A stretch of 64,000 nucleotides of DNA from NCBI GenBank assembly GCA_026770025.1, contig JAMXDE010000015.1, forward strand, positions 1,426,001 through 1,490,000, given 5' to 3'. The stretch is from Craspedostauros australis. Its lineage: Eukaryota; Bacillariophyta; Bacillariophyceae; Mastogloiales; Achnanthaceae. Of the stretch, positions 21,336 to 31,350 are shown one piece after another (within the stretch, counting starts at the first letter, position 1; the number at the start of each line of letters is the position of its first letter). Both the position numbers and the translations under genes were made by a program. The notes below the pieces were generated by a model. It did no database searches. It was not told the DNA's origin and saw only the letters and a program-made list of their open reading frames with translations.

Positions 21336-24300
21336 CTAAGGTAGAGCAACACAAGCTGATGGGTTTGGTCCAGGGCAGTCTTGGGCTGCGTTGTCGATGA
21401 CATATGTCAAGCTGAAGTCTCCGCCACACATATCTTCGATCAAGCACCCCGTATTGCATTTCTCCTGCTTGCTTAGATCACAAACTCCTGATCTGATGAC
21501 AAGGTCGTTCACTGCATCCATCACGGAGGCAATGACGATGCATGCACGCAGTCCCAAACACGCACCCTTCTCGATTGTTAGACTTCCTGGTGACCCCATA
21601 CCCCCGAAGTGCACTTTTTGGCAAGCAGACCGCCCTTGGCATGCATATGCTCCAATGAAGACATTCCCCACGGTTGGTGACAACGTGGTTCCTTGGGTTG
21701 GACGGGAGGCAACACGAGCGCACCCACTATCGCCGTCACATGCCCCTTTCTCGACTCTCACATTGCCGAACATATTTAATCCAATGCTTGTGCAAGCGCC
21801 AGCGTTGGCACAGGCTTCCGGCCCGACTACCCTGTACCCAATCTCGACGTTGGGATTTGGCAGGATTTCGGAGAACCCGCCAAAGAAACTGCATGAATTG
21901 TTACCTGTGCAGCTAGTGATGATGATGGTGTCAGGGAATAATTGCTTGCAGGCATTCAGACCAGTGCAGGATCCCGCACTCACTGTCATCACACCAGAAG
22001 AAGGGCTGAGGGAACAACTGCTAGCAGTCGTGCAACATCTCGTGTCGCAGGCTGTCGTTACGGCAGATGCACTCCCAGTGAACAGCTGAATGTTCTGCAA
22101 CGCTGCCTCCACCAGTGCCCCCATAGCGCTCGCATCGTTCTTGATCGTGTCGAAGCGTTTCTGTGCCACATCCAGGGTTACTGTCCCTGGAGCTGCACCG
22201 CCATTGCACCCGAAGATACTCTTGATCATGTTCCCGTTGCTGCTGCTCAGACCATTAATGGTGGAGACGAAGGTTGCGCATGGGCCCGCGCCATTGTCAC
22301 AAAACACCTCGCCAGTAATCACATTGAAAGTGGATGTCACGTCTCCAGGAGTGGCAAGGCATCCAACCTGAAGCCCAGGGAGGCCTGTGGGAGCTTGGGA
22401 CGGTGCATCAGATGGCACCTGCGATGGTGACTGCGATGGAGGTAGAGAGGGAATATCGGAAGGCATGGAGCTTGGAAGGGCCGACGGTAGACTGGACGGC
22501 ATGCTAGACGGTACAGTCGAGGGAAGATCTGACGGTTGGTGTGATGGCAGATCTGACGGAAGGAGAGAAGGCATATCGGAAGGTAGGGAACTTGGACCAT
22601 CCGACGGTAGATTGGACGGGATAGCAGAGGGTTGGGCTGATGGTAGATCTGATGGAAGTAGAGAGGGCCAGTCGGAAGGTAGGGAACTTGGACTATCCGA
22701 TGGTAGATTGGACGGGGTATCAGATGGTTGGGCTGATGGTAGATCTGACGGAAGGAGAGAAGGCATATCAGAAGGTAGGGAACTTGGACTATCCGACGGC
22801 ATGCCAGACGGCGGTCTTGACAGAGAAGAAGAGGGAACCGCCGAAGGAGGCGAACTCGGACTTTGGGACGGTAGGTTGGTTGGGCCACTGGTCGGAGCTG
22901 ACGATTCAAGAGTAGGAAATGGGGTTGGATAGAATGTGGGGCCTTCTGTTGGCAGCGTGTCCTTTTCAATGCAATACTCATCCACCTTATCTCCTGTTGG
23001 ATTGTTGTTGCTATCGCTGCCTCCCTTTGGACAGGCCCCATCTGCGTTGCTGATGATGTACACCTCATCATGGCTGCATGCTGACTTCGTCATGCAGCCC
23101 CTGCAGCTCGCAACACCAGTGCATTCCCCAGCAGCGACAATTATGTCCGTCTTCATCCCGTCGTTGAACCCCAGCTTCTCGCATGCCCTGTCATTTGTGC
23201 AGGCGGCTTCGCCGACCGTCAAGCTCCCGGCGTGTTTGCCGGCAGGACCACGGTTGACGGTAGAGTGAGTATCCTTGCAGGCGTCGCTACCAACGCACGC
23301 TTTGGAACCAATGTGGACGTGGCTCTGACTGCGAAACGCTGCTGTTCCTTGATCGCGACGTCGTCCAGCGGCGTTGCATGCGTCGGGCCCAAGACACGCG
23401 TTGCTGTGAATGGCCACATCTCCGTAGGATCGGTGCCCTACGCCTTCGCATGATCGTGTGGTGGTGCAGGACATTTCGCCGACGAAAGTGATGCCCCAAA
23501 CCGTGGGATCGGCGTCGTTGTGATTCATGAGCTCGCATGCGCTCACGCCAGTGCATGAAGAGTCCAGGATGAGGGGATTGGGCCCCATGTCTTTGCACGC
23601 ATTGTCGCCGGTGCATGCTGTTATCGCAACAGTCATGAACGGAAGTGGCCCGGCCGTAGCAGCAGCAGCAGCAGCAGAAGAAGAAGAAGCGGCCGTCGAG
23701 GCGCATCCGGATGATCCCTGGCAGCACGGGTTGGCGACGGGCGTCGTTTGATCCATACCGATGGACATGCACGCGGCCTTCATCTCATCGGATCGTTCGG
23801 TGACGAGAACCACCCCTTCCTCGGCCACCAGCGCAAGTTGCTTGGCAAGGGCCGCATTTCTCGCGTATCGATTAAAAAGCTTACGTGACGCTCCTTCTCC
23901 CAAGTTTCCCGCACATGCGAAGTAGTTCTGCAAGTCGGTGGACTTCCTCACGGCGAGCACGGCCTCACGACATGGTTCCTGCGTGGCATCGCACATGATG
24001 GTCTTGGCACGAGCTTCCTCTTGCGTCAAAGTTGTCATTCCGTCTGGTTTGCAGAATACTGTGATAGTGGAATCGAAGTCAGTTTCGGAGACTGGCGGAA
24101 TGGGATTCGGTGGCAACACGGGTTGCGATGTTGGTTGGTTGCTTGATGTTTCTGTTGGCAAATCTGTGGTTAAAGAGGATGGCATGGCTGTCGGAGAAGC
24201 AGACTGCTGTGGGTCTGATTCTTGGTTGCCGTTCTTGGTGGTCTTTGAAGTCTTCGCGCCACCGTCAACAATGTTGCCGTCGGCATCGAGACCCGCCTTG

Positions 24301-24437
24301 AGAGTGCGAGTGGCATGCGCTGCGATGCGGAATTGGTCGATCGCTTCCACCGATCTGTCTCCGCGGAGGTTGGCTTCTGCAGTCGCCAAGAATGCGAAGA
24401 AGGCAATCGTCGGGATAGCAGACTTGATGTTGATCAT
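21336..24437 (-). CDS. Secreted Cys-rich protein with a PSxxPSxxPS repeat spacer
   Basis: 1033 aa from the ATG at 24437, chosen because MINIKSAIPTIAFFAFLATA is a clear signal peptide. The open frame runs further upstream without family character. The layout is an internal duplication around a spacer. The N-terminal half has a ~100-aa helical Cys-pair domain (CREAV.., ending CCQGSSGC), then a run of ~20-30-residue repeats built on ACxGxxAC (CTGDNACKDMG, CTGVSACELMN, CLGPDACNAAG). Residues ~503-680 are a Pro/Ser spacer. The C-terminal half repeats the plan (CDTRCCTTASSC, then CTGLNACKQL, CTGNNSCSFFG, CQGRSACQKV). The Cys repeats look like a disulfide-braced solenoid, probably beta-helical (inference). 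PS-rich spacers are common in diatom wall and adhesive proteins. A cell-surface role is likely, and the exact function is unknown. Confidence 0.85.
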   Translation of the reverse strand: MINIKSAIPTIAFFAFLATAEANLRGDRSVEAIDQFRIAAHATRTLKAGLDADGNIVDGGAKTSKTTKNGNQESDPQQSASPTAMPSSLTTDLPTETSSNQPTSQPVLPPNPIPPVSETDFDSTITVFCKPDGMTTLTQEEARAKTIMCDATQEPCREAVLAVRKSTDLQNYFACAGNLGEGASRKLFNRYARNAALAKQLALVAEEGVVLVTERSDEMKAACMSIGMDQTTPVANPCCQGSSGCASTAASSSSAAAAAATAGPLPFMTVAITACTGDNACKDMGPNPLILDSSCTGVSACELMNHNDADPTVWGITFVGEMSCTTTRSCEGVGHRSYGDVAIHSNACLGPDACNAAGRRRDQGTAAFRSQSHVHIGSKACVGSDACKDTHSTVNRGPAGKHAGSLTVGEAACTNDRACEKLGFNDGMKTDIIVAAGECTGVASCRGCMTKSACSHDEVYIISNADGACPKGGSDSNNNPTGDKVDEYCIEKDTLPTEGPTFYPTPFPTLESSAPTSGPTNLPSQSPSSPPSAVPSSSLSRPPSGMPSDSPSSLPSDMPSLLPSDLPSAQPSDTPSNLPSDSPSSLPSDWPSLLPSDLPSAQPSAIPSNLPSDGPSSLPSDMPSLLPSDLPSHQPSDLPSTVPSSMPSSLPSALPSSMPSDIPSLPPSQSPSQVPSDAPSQAPTGLPGLQVGCLATPGDVTSTFNVITGEVFCDNGAGPCATFVSTINGLSSSNGNMIKSIFGCNGGAAPGTVTLDVAQKRFDTIKNDASAMGALVEAALQNIQLFTGSASAVTTACDTRCCTTASSCSLSPSSGVMTVSAGSCTGLNACKQLFPDTIIITSCTGNNSCSFFGGFSEILPNPNVEIGYRVVGPEACANAGACTSIGLNMFGNVRVEKGACDGDSGCARVASRPTQGTTLSPTVGNVFIGAYACQGRSACQKVHFGGMGSPGSLTIEKGACLGLRACIVIASVMDAVNDLVIRSGVCDLSKQEKCNTGCLIEDMCGGDFSLTYVIDNAAQDCPGPNPSACVALP
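22512..22799 (-). repeat. Three tandem 96-bp units inside the PS-repeat gene
   Basis: Three in-frame copies of a 32-residue unit, itself four 8-residue PSxxPSxx blocks (for example PSDSPSSLPSDMPSLL, then PSDLPSAQ and PSDTPSNL), at 22799-22704, 22703-22608 and 22607-22512. High nucleotide similarity points to recent expansion, so length variation between alleles is expected. Confidence 0.85.
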
Positions 24438-26179
24438 GTTGGTAATTGGAAATTGGTGAGCGGCGATGTGGATTGGCGTGATGGTTGCGGTGTGTGTCCT
24501 GATGTGTGTGTCCCGATGTGTGTCCTGATTTGTGTGTTGTCTTTGTTGAATTCCTCTTCCCAATGTTGTGGACAGGTTTTGTGAACGGTCTGAGGAAGGG
24601 TATTTGGTCGTTTGCTCACACGGTTGCCGAAGCGCAGTTGCGGTGTCTTGCGGAATAGATGGTACGAATACACGTACGTACTCCACACTACGCGCTGCAC
24701 AGTGATGTGAGGGGTTTTCGTTTTCGCTGGGCGGGGTGGACTTTTGTGACTGTTGTGGGGAGACGGAAACGGTGGTCATTCACAAATGCCGATCACGTTT
24801 CGCTTTCCTTCACAATCGATCGCGCAGCACGGGTTGTGAAAACATGCTAACCAGCAAGACCCTTATTCTTCACCGGCGCTGGTGGAAGCACAAATGACCC
24901 CCACCACGACTCGTTCCCGCTAACCCGTGAGGAGTTGTTGCGCAACGGATACGCACACACGACGTGGAGCGGGATGGTAGTTGACAACGTGCTCTGGCGC
25001 CTGTGGCTCGCAGACACATTGGATAGTTTTTATTATCCATTGTATTCTATAACACTTTTATAATATAATATAATATTATAGAATATCATAGATCGTAGGA
25101 CATGATGAAGGGATGAACATGAAGGGATCAAGGACAAGGACCGAACTCAACAGAGAAACAAAGAGACAGAAAGAGAGAGGAAGTAAGGTGGGGAAACCAG
25201 AGAAAGAGAGGGGCAGCGAGGCAACCAGGGAATTGAGACAGTGTCACATCGTAGCTCGAACTGCAGGAACAGTCGTATTCTACAAAGGCATGGTACAAAC
25301 TCAAGGTGCACAATTGCATGGGTGGAATTGACACATATGATCGGCATCTGCACACAATGCCAAGAGGCACCATGTGATACCATACAACATCCAACCATTC
25401 AACCATTCAACCAATCATCCAACACCCACCTGGCAACCCCTCGACAGCTATAGTTGAAGTTCAACTAAGAACCGACTACTTTCCTTTTTAGGGTATCCCG
25501 TGTTGTCGCTTGAAATTGCTTTTGGCGGGCAATTGTCCAAACCCGACAATGGACAGACCTTCCTTGCCCTCCCTTCTTTTCAGTCACGAATCATTCCCGA
25601 TTCTCATGCTACGGTCCGTCTAAAGCCTACCAATGCATGTGGGAACTATATGCTCCTCAGATCCTGTCAGATGGACCTCACCTGGATTCCCTTTTGCTGC
25701 CACGACGCCATCCGGCCATGCCAGCTATATCGTGAGCAATCTAAGCTGCTTCAACCTCAGCAATGGAATCCTGACGGATGTTCAATCTGCTGGCTCCGGC
25801 TGTGCAGCTCCCATCCCTTCAACATCCGCTGAAGCCACAAGACCCACTGCATGACATCGCCAGCGATCCAAGGGAGGAGGACACAGAGGAAAGTACAGTC
25901 TCTTCTCAGCACTGAACCATGAGGGTCAGTGCAGAGCCGTGTCAATACCAGAACATCGTTTCTTCACCCTGCCTACAACTACTAACTCATATTATACATG
26001 TTCGGATTAGTACAAACACTACTACTCTATTCATCGTTACAAGCCTTGACGGTCATACAACACTCAAGCCCAGTGAATTGCGTGAATTGGCCTCGTTTGA
26101 AGCCGGCAGTCCACACGGCCTACTCCGGTTCGTCTACGAAAGTACACGAATCCTAACTGCTATCGACCATCATCTCAAC
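24438..26179. other. Intergenic region, no gene recognised
   Basis: About 1.7 kb. The left part is the upstream region of the PS-repeat gene. An AT-rich low-complexity patch (TATAATATAATATAATATTA type) lies at about 25018-25095. A small palindrome (TAGTTGAAGTTCAACTA) lies at about 25452-25468. Short frames around 25500-25860 show no recognisable domain. Confidence 0.5.
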
Positions 26180-26637
26180 ATGCCAGATGTCGCAAACAAG
26201 CAACTCTTCGCTGCTGTCAGCACAGGCGATCTGTTGGCAATGAAGAAAGGGAAGAAGCAGAATGAAAGAGATGATATCAACAAGATGAAAAGCAGCCAGG
26301 GTTGCACTCCACTTCATTCCACACGTGTGCACGGCAAGCAACAATGAGGATGGTTGCTGAAGACACACATTTGTTGTTTACCCACAGAGATTCCAGCAAG
26401 TTGTGTCGGAAGCCTCAGCTGATGGGAGGCGTTCATGCCCTCTTTTGTGGTGGAACAATGAGCAACAGATTTGATGATGTGTGCATTGCAATGTCCATGA
26501 TGGAGTTGTGCAAGGTCATGGATGAAGACAAGGGCACTGGGAAAGTTGATTTGTACATTCATCATGGCACATTGGCGGACTTTGTGCACTACACCAACAC
26601 ATCCTGTGGACAGCTGAGACTGGTGTCAAGAAAGTGA
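26180..26637 (+). pseudogene. Collapsed relic of an ankyrin-BTB gene
   Basis: The first ~55 codons (MPDVANKQLFAAVSTGDL..) match the N terminus of the intact gene at 28494 (MSNVSDEQLLHAASAGDL..). The next part (SSKLCRKPQLMGGVHALFCG..) matches its C terminus (CSKLIPHPQLMGEIHAVCSG..). Everything between, namely the ankyrin repeats and the BTB domain, is missing, and the two parts lie in different frames. It therefore cannot make the parental protein. The large internal loss plus frame change marks a dead duplicate 1.9 kb upstream of its relative in the same orientation. Similarity is clear at the protein level but well below identity, so the duplication is not recent. Confidence 0.85.
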
Positions 26638-28493
26638 AAGAGGAGCAAAGCGGAACACTGTAGCAGCAGCCATGGAAGGCAATGTGCCATGGAATTGAGT
26701 ACTCCAGACAACTAGCTTAGTCATCACAAAGTAGCCCCAGTGGCAAGCGATTGACTTGTGATCAGAGTTACTTTCGTTAGAGCAATGGTGATGGCGCAAA
26801 GTGGAAATGGCAATCAGTCCACTGCTGTGTTGCACATTCCAAGTCACTTATTGGCTCAACACTTCCATGCACATGCAGTGAAAAGACCATGGCAAGTGTG
26901 CATGTGGTATAGAAGGCTGTGCAGGTGATTCACTCCATCATACAACTGCTAGCTTGCACTTCATGATTTGGTTCAGTTGTGGATAGCGAGATGGGATGGA
27001 TGTGACTGTGAGTGAGCAAGAAGCTTGGAATATCAGCGGCATCGAACCTCAGCCAGAGTCACTATTGGCGCTTTTGTTGTCATCGCATTGTTGGGTCCTT
27101 GCAATATGTGAGCGTTCACCCAATTGTTCGGACTAGCCGTGGGGCAGCTGGTGACCCGACGAGTGAAGAAAATGCCATGCACCTTACCAATTGCGCTTTG
27201 GTCAAGCTTGATGCAACTGAAGGGCACCTTTGCGATACCCGGAGGAGTTCCAACACTTGTGCTCTCATCACTGCGTCTAACGATACTCTGAATGATCACT
27301 TGATGGAGCTTGTGAATGCTGCGATGACATCTGACTTGACAGGTGTGGGTGGCATTTGATCTGGATTTGGTGCGCGATTGGGATCGAGGTGAGCAATAAG
27401 AGAGAACAAGAGACAGTGTGCAAGCAGGAGAGCAACCAAGGGGATGTCATGCGATGCCAATTGAAGTGTGTCACTGATGTGATCATGTATGTGCTGACAG
27501 CAAAACCATGCTTACCTGGCTCTACTCCTCCACTGTCTTGGATTGCTGCTGTTGTAGTGTGCAAGGCTTGCTTCAGTCCAACCAATTGGTTGGATTTGCG
27601 AATACTCAGGTGTTCAAAGCAATACGTTTCAGGCACAATGTATTGGTACCATATGATGTATCGGTGCCAAGCCATTGTTTTTTGCATCTCAGGACCAATT
27701 CACCTCAGGGTGCATGTCTTGAGCAATGCTCCAGCTTAACAACTTGGCCAAAGGCATCATTGGATCAAAGATGTGCAGCATTGGCATCAACGCGGAGACA
27801 TCGCGCACATCTCCAGCACGTTGCGTGATCCAGTCTCAGCTCTGCCATCCGTAAGCTTCACGTTTTCGCACAAGGCATGCATCCTCCACCCGAACTTGTT
27901 CAGATGGGGAATTGAAGCACCAGCGACCGCGCTCATCATCTTGACAGCATTTGCAGAAGGAGGTGTGCCAGGACAGGTATTGCTATTGTGGTAGTCGGAG
28001 ATCATGGTGTTTGTGTGGTGTTCTGTGGGAAGTGTACGACTGGGGAAACGAGCGTGATGGAAAAGCTGTCATGGCGACCAAGTCGCTCGCCCCAACAGTC
28101 ACGCCGTTGGAGGCACGCCCTGCGATCCGGCACAGTTTGGCACAAACAGGGAAGCTTCTGTCGAATGACTCAATGGACTACAGAAAACCGAGTTCGATCG
28201 CATGAATTCCTTCTTCGTGTTTCTTTCGTGTTTCTTTCGTGTTGTTTGTGTGTGTGTGTTTGTGGTCGATGTCGAGAAAGATCTTACAGCAAACCAGAGT
28301 GCGATCATGGAACAGAGAAACAGAACGTGCGAACAAGACAACGACAACCTTGCTATTCCTTGCAGCAGTTTGGTCTCATACCATCAGTCAGCATCGTCAT
28401 CATAAGACCCACTCGCACCGTGAACACATTGAGCAATCATCCAGCAATTGTTTGTTCTCCCAACAGCTCAGCAACCAACGACCAACGACCAAC
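26638..28493. other. Intergenic region between relic and intact ankyrin-BTB genes
   Basis: About 1.9 kb with short frames on both strands. None could be assigned. The last ~250 bases contain a TTCTTTCGTGTTTCTTTCGTG repeat and TG run (28213-28262) and then a CAA-rich leader directly before the ATG at 28494. Confidence 0.45.
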
Positions 28494-30011
28494 ATGTCAA
28501 ATGTCTCAGACGAACAACTCCTTCATGCTGCTTCTGCAGGTGATCTGTCAGTGTTGAAGGAATGGAAGGAGCAGAACGAAGGACGTGATGTCAACACGGC
28601 CACAGACAACTTTGGTCGTACTCTCCTTCATATGGCATGCGCCAACGGGCGCTTGGAGTTTGTCAAGTACCTCATCGACTCAACCAACGCCGATGTCAAC
28701 CGCAAAAACAACGATGACGACACTCCCCTTCACCGTGCATGCTATGGAGGCCATCCGCAGTTGGTCAGGTACCTTGTTGAATCAACCAACGCCGATGTCA
28801 ACTACAAGAACAACCATGGCGACACTCCTCTTCATATAGCATGCCATGGAGGCCACCTGGAGTGTGTCAAGTACCTGATTGAAACATGCAAGGTCAATAT
28901 CGACATCCAAAACAACGACAACAAAACACCCGTCGGTGTAATCGAAGCGCACAATCAGGCCCAGATGATGAGATCAATCATGAGATCAATCATGACGCGT
29001 CTCCGTCATCTCAGTCAACGCAACTTGCAACTGCAGACGCAGCTGCAAACAAAGATGCAGGCGCACAAGCAAAGCCACACAAACACCATCACAACACCAA
29101 CCAAGCACAGCAATCCGAAAATCCACACAACAACCAACATCAGCATCGACCAAGATCGCCGCAGCGCTGTTCCTTCTGAGACCAAGGCAGACATCACCTT
29201 CCTGTGCGGACAAGGCGACGAACAACAGCCAATCAAGGCAAACTCCGGACTCCTCATGGTCACTGTTCCGTCCATTCAGACATTGATCGACTCGGGAATC
29301 CAACATCAGCACGTCGAGGACGGCACTGATGACGGCACTGATTCTGCCACTGCCCCACCCTGCAGGCTCATCCCTCTTCCCAACCTTCAAGCCAAACATG
29401 TCCAACGTGTCCTCGAATGCATCTACACAGGTGAGATATCCTTCGATCGCAGCGCTCCGGACAACGATACTGATACCCGCGATGGCGCTCATGACGATGA
29501 TGATGGCGCTGACCAGCCAACTCCCACCATCGATGGACAGGACGATCTACAACAGCTGATCCTTGTGGCCAACGAGTTCGGCTTCTGGCGACTCAAGCTT
29601 GTTCTTGAAGCAGAGTTGGCCCGCACTCATCTCACAGAGGACACTATGGTAGATGCGTTGATATTCGCTGATCAACACAACTGCGTGGTGTTGAAGGATG
29701 CAGCAATGAGGCTGGCAGCTGCGAATATGAAGACTTTACTCGCTCGTGAAGATTGCAGCAAGCTGATTCCACATCCCCAACTGATGGGAGAGATCCATGC
29801 CGTCTGCAGTGGGAGAGTAGCAAGCAATGAAGTTGATGACAAGTACAGTGCCATGTCCATGATGGATTTGTACAAGATCGTGGATGAAAACGAGGGTCCT
29901 GCGCAAGTGGATTCATACATGGATCGCGCAACGTTGGTGAACCTCGTGCGGTCCGTCACACCTTCCAGGGTGGCTGAGGCCGATGGCGCTGCTGCTGGAG
30001 AAGAGGAGTGA
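28494..30011 (+). CDS. Ankyrin-repeat BTB/POZ-domain protein
   Basis: 505 aa. The ATG at 28494 (MSNVSDEQLLHAASAGDLSV) was chosen because it begins the ankyrin-like first helix pair, it aligns with the relic upstream, and it follows a CAA-rich leader (CCAACATG). Residues ~35-145 hold three to four ankyrin repeats (GRTLLHMACANGRLEFVKYL, DTPLHRACYGGHPQLVRYL, DTPLHIACHGGHLECVKYL). A Gln/Thr-rich linker follows. The BTB domain runs from ADITFLCGQGDEQQPIKANS, is split by an acidic insertion, and continues through VQRVLECIYTGEISFD. After it comes a BACK-like helical part (LVLEAELARTHLTEDTMVDALIFAD). BTB proteins commonly act as substrate adaptors for cullin-3 ubiquitin ligases with ankyrins as the client-binding part. 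That role is inferred here. Confidence 0.88.
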   Translation: MSNVSDEQLLHAASAGDLSVLKEWKEQNEGRDVNTATDNFGRTLLHMACANGRLEFVKYLIDSTNADVNRKNNDDDTPLHRACYGGHPQLVRYLVESTNADVNYKNNHGDTPLHIACHGGHLECVKYLIETCKVNIDIQNNDNKTPVGVIEAHNQAQMMRSIMRSIMTRLRHLSQRNLQLQTQLQTKMQAHKQSHTNTITTPTKHSNPKIHTTTNISIDQDRRSAVPSETKADITFLCGQGDEQQPIKANSGLLMVTVPSIQTLIDSGIQHQHVEDGTDDGTDSATAPPCRLIPLPNLQAKHVQRVLECIYTGEISFDRSAPDNDTDTRDGAHDDDDGADQPTPTIDGQDDLQQLILVANEFGFWRLKLVLEAELARTHLTEDTMVDALIFADQHNCVVLKDAAMRLAAANMKTLLAREDCSKLIPHPQLMGEIHAVCSGRVASNEVDDKYSAMSMMDLYKIVDENEGPAQVDSYMDRATLVNLVRSVTPSRVAEADGAAAGEEE

Positions 30012-31350
30012 ATCACAACAACAGTAGACAGAGAAGTGAGCGTGTCATGAAGTTGAGGAAATGAATAGGCTGTAATCAGAGAAGTAACTACACTACCGTA
30101 TTTCGTAAGCTAGCCATTAGTGATACGTCCAATGGTGCGCCCGGCACGTCTTGGATTTCGCCTTTGGTGACTCGCGCAGTGTGCTGTTCTGCGCACGACC
30201 GTATCGTTCGCAGCACAGCCTGGCTGTCTGGGCCGCAAGGTATGCTCTTTGGCCAATGCATTGCTGATGATCATGCCGCTGCGTTGCAGATAATCCTGGT
30301 TGGTGAACAGCACGTTGGTGTACCATCCAGCATCGTTGGGCAGTGCGGTATGAAGACGATGATCTGGCCACCGCTGCTGTCGCCGTGGTCAATCAAGTGC
30401 TTTCCGCGTTTGTTGATTTCGATGATGTGGAAGGGGTTGTGCAGAAGGAATTGTGCGGGAACGGATGGTGGTATCCGCTGGCATCATGCATGGATCGTTG
30501 TACTCCACTGCAACTGGACGGGGCAGGATGTATGTATCGCGACTGTCGGCTCGTTGGTGTTGCTGCCGCCGTTTTTGGATGGTATCACGCAAGGCGCAAG
30601 CGCACGCCAGCTGCCACATGGGCCCCAATGCGGCTGGCAAGGATGACGAGCCATGGGAAAAGTTGCTGATTCCTTGGCAGATCATTTCTCCAATTTGTGG
30701 ATCCGATGACACCGTGCCTCCATCTCATCGTTTGCAGTTATGGCTGCAATGCATCGCTTTGAGCTTCAGCATGAGTGGGCGTTGGAGGCAATGATGCGTT
30801 CAGTGGTGGCGTAATAGAAGGAGTATCTCCGAACAGCTGGTGCTACAGGTCCCGAAGAAGTTGTTGCGTCCGATCTCATGAATGCACTCGTCCAGCAGGT
30901 ATTGAGTCTCAGCTGCCGACGGCGCATCCAGCGTGGGCGTTGTTGCTGATCACTCAAATCCAGGGCTTATCCCGGAACCATGGCGTCGTTTGCCACTGTT
31001 GATGGCACCGTTGTTGGTGCTGCGATTGTTCATGTGATTGTTTACCTATGAAATTGCCTTGATATCTTCCTTTCTGATGTCACCGATCGATGCGATACGT
31101 TTGCGATCGCTCCTCATCACCACTTCCCATTCGTCGTCATCATCGTCTCCATCTCCATCTCTTGCCATGGTCGCCTTTGTCCATCCTTTTTGCCATGCGA
31201 CGTTGTGCGTGGCTGCTTGGTTCCCCCATGCATTGCTTTACTGGTCATGTCTGTGTATGATACGTTGGCTGACACCTCCATCAATGCACGTAGTTCTATG
31301 CAAGTACAACCATGATCTCTTGCACAGAACGAGGACATGTATTGCCATAG
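30012..31350. other. Intergenic region, no gene recognised
   Basis: About 1.3 kb with overlapping frames of 60-160 codons on both strands between 30100 and 31000. None shows a family motif, and their mutual overlap suggests chance. An old decayed coding sequence cannot be excluded. Confidence 0.45.

Noticed and set aside
22387-22932. Gly/Asp-rich frame antisense to the PS spacer
   Set aside because: It is the mirror of a tandem PS repeat. Repeats keep all frames open.
27012-27994. Possible decayed gene between the ankyrin-BTB relic and the intact gene
   Set aside because: Short frames on both strands give protein-like snippets, but no consistent frame or family match, so no feature was called.
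28239-28493. Longer N terminus for the ankyrin-BTB protein
   Set aside because: The upstream frame has no ATG at its beginning, reads through TG-rich and CAA-rich leader sequence, and the relic copy aligns only from the ATG at 28494.
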